From JAHJSY01 sp964557155 (GTDB lineage Bacteria > Patescibacteriota > Minisyncoccia > Minisyncoccales > GWA2-38-27), in contig CAZKZC010000014.1 in assembly GCA_964557155.1 (NCBI GenBank), positions 1 to 10,298 of the forward strand: 10,298 nucleotides of DNA, given 5' to 3'. This document shows positions 6,211 to 10,298 of the stretch, in pieces. A program made the translations under genes and the position numbers. The notes beneath the pieces were generated by a model. It was given only the letters and a program-made list of their open reading frames with translations, was not told the DNA's origin and did no database searches. Each line of letters starts with the position of its first letter. Positions within the stretch are counted from its first letter, which is position 1.

Positions 6211-6705
6211 GTGAGTGAATCAATGATTGTTGCTATGGTTCCATTTTCTTTTAATTCAGATTTTATTGATGAAAGATGGGTATTTGTTCTAGAAGAAAGG
6301 GACAAACAGTCTAATGCTCTCAAAGTGGTAGATTTTAGTAAAACGAAGTTTGTTTCTGGTTTTCACGAGGAAGACAAAGAATATGCTCCCGGAGCAGGAG
6401 AAGTAAAGCTTGCCCGTCTTAGAGAAACTGGTAGAATACTTTATGGGGCTACAGTTTTTGAAGGTTTATGGCAGAACTATTTGGAGAAAAAGAAGACGAG
6501 TGTTCTGGAAATTCTTTTCAGGGAGCAAAACATTACCTTTATGACTTTCTTTGGTGATATTTTTCTAGATCCAGTTAGTCAAAAGCGTTGTGTGTTGGCT
6601 CTTTGTCGATACGATCGCAATGGTGGTGAGTGGCGCAAGGATATTTATTGGCTTGACTTTACTTGGAGCAACAAGCATCTCACGATAGCTTCAAACTCTG
6701 CATAG
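6211..6705 (+). CDS. Uncharacterised protein of 164 residues
   Basis: I do not recognise this family. The GTG start is supported by AAAGGA at normal spacing. The product is soluble-looking, with no signal peptide, membrane helix or cysteine cluster (its few cysteines lie singly near 130-134). The N-terminal third alternates strands (MIVAMVPFSF, ERWVFVLEE). A central glycine/arginine stretch PGAGEVKLARLRETGR (60-75) is followed by helices and an aromatic-rich C-terminus with a CRYDR near 134-138 and DIYWLDFTW (145-153). The pattern suggests a compact alpha/beta domain, possibly for binding another macromolecule, but no catalytic motif stands out. It resembles hypothetical proteins I associate with CPR genomes, though I cannot confirm that here. 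It follows the Mur ligase by 25 bases and ends in its own terminator, which starts inside the final codons. Confidence 0.75.
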   Translation: MSESMIVAMVPFSFNSDFIDERWVFVLEERDKQSNALKVVDFSKTKFVSGFHEEDKEYAPGAGEVKLARLRETGRILYGATVFEGLWQNYLEKKKTSVLEILFREQNITFMTFFGDIFLDPVSQKRCVLALCRYDRNGGEWRKDIYWLDFTWSNKHLTIASNSA

Positions 6706-6724
6706 GTATTTGCAGAGTTTTTTT
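6693..6724 (+). terminator. Rho-independent terminator overlapping the stop codon
   Basis: Perfect 10-base arms AAACTCTGCA (6693-6702) and TGCAGAGTTT (6711-6720) enclose an 8-base loop that contains the TAG stop (6703-6705), followed by a T run to 6724. The 5' arm encodes the last residues of the upstream gene. Confidence 0.88.
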
Positions 6725-6767
6725 GTTTGACTTTCTGGAGAGATAGAGTAACATAAATCTATAGTTG

Positions 6768-6796
6768 TTTAATTATTGAACATTGACAATTAGAAT
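6768..6796 (+). promoter_or_regulatory. Weak candidate promoter for the 94-residue protein
   Basis: TAGAAT (6791-6796) is a good -10 match with a poor -35, TTTAAT (6768-6773), at 17 bases. It would place the transcript start near 6803, just ahead of the ribosome binding site at 6806. A terminator closes the previous gene, so some promoter is needed in this interval. Confidence 0.22.
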
Positions 6797-6805
6797 TTTT
6801 GGATG

Positions 6806-6811
6806 AAAGGA
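6806..6811 (+). promoter_or_regulatory. Shine-Dalgarno site choosing the ATG at 6818
   Basis: AAAGGA lies 6 bases before ATG 6818 and downstream of the earlier in-frame ATG at 6803, so 6818 is the likely start. Confidence 0.7.
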
Positions 6812-6817
6812 ATCAAA

Positions 6818-7102
6818 ATGAAAGATAAAAAAAGGGGGAACAAGAAGAAGAATATATTTAAGGGTAGGGTCTTAATCAAGCCATTTGATCTAGTTGCGGC
6901 AGTAAATCATCTCCAGGACAATTTTAATCCCAAAAAACCCTTAGTCGTTACATTAACAACAAAGATAGTGAAAAGTCAAAAGGTCAAAGAAGAAAAAGAC
7001 CCCGAAGTAATTAAGGTAAGGAGCCGAGAACAAATTCCAGAGATAAACAAAATTCTTAGAACAAAAATGATGACAAGAAATGTTCACATTTCTATTCTAT
7101 AA
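6818..7102 (+). CDS. Uncharacterised basic protein of 94 residues
   Basis: I do not recognise this protein. The first 15 or so residues are almost all Lys, Arg, Gly and Asn (KDKKRGNKKK), a disordered basic tail of the kind that contacts RNA or DNA. Next come a short beta/helix region (GRVLIKPFDLVAAVNHLQDN), a strand PLVVTLTTKIV, a charged segment and a C-terminal helix EINKILRTKMM. No cysteines or catalytic motif are seen. The ATG at 6803 gives five extra residues but lies before the Shine-Dalgarno sequence. The gene forms a single-gene transcription unit, bounded by terminators at 6693-6724 and 7120-7147. A nucleic-acid or ribosome-associated role is plausible from charge alone, but that is a guess. 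Confidence 0.65.
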   Translation: MKDKKRGNKKKNIFKGRVLIKPFDLVAAVNHLQDNFNPKKPLVVTLTTKIVKSQKVKEEKDPEVIKVRSREQIPEINKILRTKMMTRNVHISIL

Positions 7103-7119
7103 AATGGAAGAAAGACAAC

Positions 7120-7147
7120 AACCCTCCTAATCTTGGAGGGTTTTTTT
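7120..7147 (+). terminator. Rho-independent terminator
   Basis: Arms AACCCTCC (7120-7127) and GGAGGGTT (7135-7142) enclose a 7-base loop and run into seven T's (7141-7147). It lies 17 bases after the stop codon of the 94-residue protein and isolates it from the NIF3 gene. Confidence 0.9.
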
Positions 7148-7203
7148 GGGTTGATTTTTTTATTCTTTTGAGCTAAAGTATTAATATTGTAATAAACTAA
7201 ATT

Positions 7204-8151
7204 ATGACAATAAAAGAGATCTACAACCTAGCGGTTCAAATGGGGATTAACTCAGATTTTCGTGGGCGAGAAGGAGTCCAGCGTTTTTTGGATATAAAAA
7301 GAAAACAGTATGAGAAAATGGATGAAAAAGAAAAGAACGAATTCAATAGAGATGCTTTAGAAAATCCATATTTAGATTCAGGAATCCATTATGTTGCTGA
7401 AGATAAAGATATTAAAAAGATTTTGATTGGTGTTGATATTGAACCAGTCGAAATTCTAATGGCTAAAGAATTAGGAGGGATAGATTTAATTATTGGTCAT
7501 CATCCTATTGGTAAGGGCTTAGCTTATTTAGCTGATGTTATGAATTTGCAATGTGATGTTTTGAATTATTATGGTGTTCCTATTAATATTGCCGAGGGTT
7601 TAATGAAGGAGAGAATTGGAGAAGTTGCCAGAGGTGTTAATGCGAGCAATCATAAAAGAATTATTGATACGGCCGAACTTTTAAAACAAAACTTAATAAA
7701 TATCCATACTCCTTGTGATAATTTAGCTGCTAAATTTTTGAAAGATTTAATTGATCAGAAAAAACCAGAAACAGTTGGAGAATTAATAGAAGTATTAAAA
7801 GAGGTTCCAGAATATAGAGAAGCAATAAAAATAGGAGCTGGTCCGAAAATATTTGTTGGTGCTTCAGAAAACAGATGTGGTAAAATCGCTTTATCTGAAA
7901 TTACTGGAGGAACTTCTGGTTCGCCAAAGATTTATGAGAAAATGGCTAATGCTGGCATAGGAACGATAGTCGGCATGCATCTTTCGGAAGAAAATAAAAA
8001 ACAAGCCGAAGAATCTCATCTTAATATAGTTATTGCTGGTCATATGTCATCTGATTCTCTTGGAATGAACCTCTTTTTAGATGAACTCCAAAAGAGGGGA
8101 ATAGAAATTATTCCTTGTTCTGGTCTCACCCGAATCTCTAGAATTTCTTAG
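7204..8151 (+). CDS. NIF3/DUF34-family metal-binding protein
   Basis: This 315-residue protein is related to E. coli YbgI and the NIF3 family, conserved toroidal proteins that bind two metal ions. Their cellular role is unsettled (metal handling and folate-related functions have been proposed). Visible ligands by comparison with YbgI are His99-His100 in LIIGHHPIG (95-103), Asp172 in HTPCDNL (168-174) and His280 in GHMSSDS (279-285). The last ligand position, Glu in YbgI, is Asp284 here. The first 70 residues hold a Lys/Glu-rich extension (28-50) that typical members lack. The 3' end overlaps elp3 on the opposite strand by 14 bases. No clear Shine-Dalgarno sequence is present. A weak TTGATT/TAAAGT pair (7151-7156 and 7174-7179, 17-base gap) could be its promoter. 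The family is fairly sure, the function is not. Confidence 0.82.
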   Translation: MTIKEIYNLAVQMGINSDFRGREGVQRFLDIKRKQYEKMDEKEKNEFNRDALENPYLDSGIHYVAEDKDIKKILIGVDIEPVEILMAKELGGIDLIIGHHPIGKGLAYLADVMNLQCDVLNYYGVPINIAEGLMKERIGEVARGVNASNHKRIIDTAELLKQNLINIHTPCDNLAAKFLKDLIDQKKPETVGELIEVLKEVPEYREAIKIGAGPKIFVGASENRCGKIALSEITGGTSGSPKIYEKMANAGIGTIVGMHLSEENKKQAEESHLNIVIAGHMSSDSLGMNLFLDELQKRGIEIIPCSGLTRISRIS

Positions 8152-9655
8152 TCATATAGGTGTCTTTTAGCTTATAGCCAAGTTTGCGGTAATAAGGGCG
8201 GACGCCTATGCCAGAGATTATTAACATTTTGTTTTTATTAAATTCTTTTTTAGCTATCTTTTCAGCTTCTTTAATCATCTTCTTCCCGAGTCCTTTGTGT
8301 TGAACAGCTTTTCCTTTCTCAGAAACAGGAACCATTTGACCGTAAGTATGAACTTCTCTGATTATAGCAGAATCTTTTAATATTCTAAGACGAAGTAAAG
8401 AATGGAGATGAGTTCTATCTTTATTTTCAAAACTTAAGAAGATCTCTTTACTATTAGAAGCATCATAATCTTGCCTAAATAAAGATAGTTTTTCTTTAGC
8501 ATAGTCTCCCTTTATCTCTCGGCATCTTATGCATTTACATTTTACTTTCTTCTGAACAATTTCTCTTAAGTTTGATGTTTTAACTCCTCCTTTAATTATA
8601 TATTCTGAGGGAATATCTCTAATTATTCTTTCAATTCTAACATAATAGGGGATGTGTTTTTTGATTTCCACTAAAAGCTTTACTAGTTTATCTTTATTAT
8701 ATAGTTTGAACTTTTTTTGTTTATATATCTTGTATAGGGGAGATTCCTTGATTAGTGCCAAGGGGTAGATCTTTAATAAATCAGGTTGAAAATCTTGATT
8801 GGTAAATAACTCTTTAAACATTTCAACATCTTTTTTAAAAGACGATCCGTAAAGATTGGGCATCATTTGAAATGAAACTTTGAAACCAGCATTTTTAAGA
8901 AGCTCAATTCCCTTAATAACCTTTGATATATTGTGGTCTCTTTTATTGAGCTTTAAAATATCATCGTAAATACTTTGAACGCCAAGTTCCACTCTGGTGA
9001 CGCCGAGCATTCTTAATCTCTTAATTTCTTTTTTATTAATATAGTCAGGCCTTGTTTCAATGGTTATTCCAATTATTCTGTTTTTTGCTTTCTCATTTAT
9101 TTTTTGAACTTTTTCTAAGGATTTAGATTTTTTATTGTTACAAGCTTGAAAGCATCTTAGAATAAACCAGTTTTGATATTTTCGTGGATAGAATGACCAT
9201 GTTCCACCAATTATTCTTAGCTCAATTTTGTCTATTGGATGCCCAGTTGCCTTTAGCGATTTTAATCTGGTTTCAACTTGTAAGTATGGATCAAAATTAT
9301 TTAATAATGCTCGCTGAACAGCCGGCTCCTTTTTTAAATAACTTTTAGGAACTCCTTTTTGGCTGGGGCAGTAAATACATTTTCCGGGACATGGGTATGG
9401 CTTAGTTAGAACAGAGACATTAACTATTCCTGATAAAGAACGAACCCTTCTTTTAATTAGAAGAATTTCTAAATTTCTATCAGTTTTTATTCTTTTACTT
9501 TTAACTAAATCGTGGTATGCTTTTAATAAATTAACATTAGAAGGAGTAGCGATGCCAAACTTTTTAGCGATTCTTCTTTTGGCCGAATCTAAACTAGATA
9601 AAGCTCTAACTTTACCCTTGACCAACTCCTTAATTGCTAATTCATATATTTCCAT
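8138..9655 (-). CDS. elp3: Elp3-type tRNA uridine(34) acetyltransferase (radical SAM/GNAT)
   Basis: This 505-residue protein is the catalytic enzyme that builds cm5U at wobble uridine 34 of tRNA from acetyl-CoA by radical chemistry. In eukaryotes it works within Elongator; bacterial and archaeal Elp3 act alone. The basic N-terminal tRNA-binding part covers 1-80. The radical-SAM cluster is in PYPCPGKCIYCPSQ (Cys89, Cys93, Cys96; CX3CX2C, shorter than the eukaryotic spacing). Core motifs are IIGGTWSFYP (148-157) and IETRPD (199-204), followed by the zinc-type cysteines in KCKCIRCREI (Cys373, 375, 378). The GNAT domain follows, with HTYGQMVPV (436-444), the acetyl-CoA loop QHKGLG (452-457) and GVRPYYRKLGYKLKD (484-498). 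ATG 9655 is chosen. A TTG at 9673 would add six residues but would overlap the divergent methyltransferase by 20 bases. The 3' end overlaps the NIF3 gene. Confidence 0.94.
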   Translation of the reverse strand: MEIYELAIKELVKGKVRALSSLDSAKRRIAKKFGIATPSNVNLLKAYHDLVKSKRIKTDRNLEILLIKRRVRSLSGIVNVSVLTKPYPCPGKCIYCPSQKGVPKSYLKKEPAVQRALLNNFDPYLQVETRLKSLKATGHPIDKIELRIIGGTWSFYPRKYQNWFILRCFQACNNKKSKSLEKVQKINEKAKNRIIGITIETRPDYINKKEIKRLRMLGVTRVELGVQSIYDDILKLNKRDHNISKVIKGIELLKNAGFKVSFQMMPNLYGSSFKKDVEMFKELFTNQDFQPDLLKIYPLALIKESPLYKIYKQKKFKLYNKDKLVKLLVEIKKHIPYYVRIERIIRDIPSEYIIKGGVKTSNLREIVQKKVKCKCIRCREIKGDYAKEKLSLFRQDYDASNSKEIFLSFENKDRTHLHSLLRLRILKDSAIIREVHTYGQMVPVSEKGKAVQHKGLGKKMIKEAEKIAKKEFNKNKMLIISGIGVRPYYRKLGYKLKDTYMTKKF

Positions 9656-10298
9656 GGATAAAGAATACGCCAAATATTTAATTGATAAAACTCGTAGTGA
9701 TTATAACCTAATTGCCGAGGATTTTTCAATGACCAGAGAAAGAATTTGGGAAGAAACTAGATTTCTTTTTGACGATATAAGATCGGGGGATAGAGTCTTA
9801 GATTTAGGCTGTGGCACTGGTCGTTATGCAGAATTATTTAAAAACAGAGACATTAAATATATTGGAGCAGATATTGCAGAGGAGCAGATCAAGATAGCTA
9901 AAAGGAAACACCCAGAAGCAGAATTTAAAGTTATTGATCCTTTAAACTTTTCTTTTCCCGATAATTATTTTGATAAAATCTATAGTATCGCTGTTTTCCA
10001 TTGTATTCCCTCAAAAGAAATTAGATTGCAATTTTTGGAAGAAACAAAAAGAATTCTAAAACCGAATGGAAAATTAATTTTAACTGTTTGGGAGTCTATT
10101 CGTTGGAACAAATTCTTATTATTTAAGTATACTGTTTTAAAGCTGATTGGTAAATCAAAAATGGATTACAGAGATCTTTTGGAACCATGGGCCGATAAAA
10201 CAGAAAGATATTATCATTGGTTTTCAGAAAGAGAGTTAATGGGTTTGACCAAAGATGCAGGGTTTAAAATTAAGAAAAGTGGTATTATAAAAAATAGC
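9654..10298 (+). CDS. Trm9/ALKBH8-like SAM-dependent methyltransferase (partial, 3' end off window)
   Basis: The reading frame is open for 215 codons to the window edge. It is a class I methyltransferase: SAM motif I VLDLGCGTGRY (48-58), acidic motif II GADIAEEQI (71-79), Asp95, motif IV SIAVFHCIPSKE (111-122) and LKPNGKLILTVWE (135-147). Beyond the generic fold, several blocks recall yeast Trm9 and human ALKBH8 (from memory). These are YNLIAEDFSMTRERIW near the N-terminus, SIAVFH, an EPW (177-179), and TERYYHWFSERELMGLTKDA (183-202), compared with their RYYH-(L/V)-(Y/F)-x(3)-EL pattern. Those enzymes methylate cm5U34, the Elp3 product, to mcm5U34. Divergence from elp3 with a shared CATG start supports the same pathway. 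It lacks a Shine-Dalgarno sequence. The alternative is an ordinary COG2226-type methyltransferase of other specificity. Fold certain; substrate inferred. Confidence 0.85.
   Translation, partial: MDKEYAKYLIDKTRSDYNLIAEDFSMTRERIWEETRFLFDDIRSGDRVLDLGCGTGRYAELFKNRDIKYIGADIAEEQIKIAKRKHPEAEFKVIDPLNFSFPDNYFDKIYSIAVFHCIPSKEIRLQFLEETKRILKPNGKLILTVWESIRWNKFLLFKYTVLKLIGKSKMDYRDLLEPWADKTERYYHWFSERELMGLTKDAGFKIKKSGIIKNS

Noticed and set aside
6783..6788. Perfect TTGACA ahead of the 94-residue protein.
   Set aside because: No -10 sequence at 15-19 bases; that position holds the Shine-Dalgarno site and start codon.

Overview
This window is AT-rich bacterial DNA, most likely from a member of the Candidate Phyla Radiation (Patescibacteria, Parcubacteria-like). 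The bacterial assignment is firm, because ribosomal protein S20, RuvA, a DNA polymerase III delta subunit and a Mur ligase are all present. The CPR placement is inference. It rests on compact packing (overlapping genes and no gene-free stretch above 150 bases), short variants of household genes, a REP-associated transposase, and Elp3 and a V-type ATPase subunit in a bacterial setting. TGA is not recoded: ruvA ends in TGA and no recognised gene contains an internal TGA.

Left (1-2282, minus strand): the start of a V/A-type ATPase operon, a small coiled-coil stalk subunit followed immediately by membrane subunit I. It runs off the left edge. Middle-left (2428-4124, plus strand): a Y1/HUH transposase of the REP-associated (RAYT) kind, then holA. 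One copy of a GC-rich 24-base palindromic element lies inside the transposase gene. An exact inverted copy lies just after the gene, directly ahead of the holA start. Middle (4101-6185): rpsT on the minus strand overlaps the end of holA and is divergent from a ruvA-Mur ligase pair joined by an ATGA overlap.

Right-centre (6186-7150): two short genes of unknown function, each with a clear Shine-Dalgarno sequence and its own rho-independent terminator; the other genes have no clear ribosome binding site. Right (7204-10298): a NIF3-family metal protein converges on and overlaps elp3, the radical-SAM/acetyltransferase for wobble-uridine modification. Divergent from elp3, with its start codon on the same CATG palindrome, is a class I methyltransferase cut off by the window edge. 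Its sequence resembles Trm9/ALKBH8, the enzymes that finish the Elongator product cm5U to mcm5U in eukaryotes.

The most interesting signals are the Elp3/Trm9-like pair, which suggests a minimal bacterial mcm5U34 pathway, and the RAYT gene carrying its own candidate REP element in frame.
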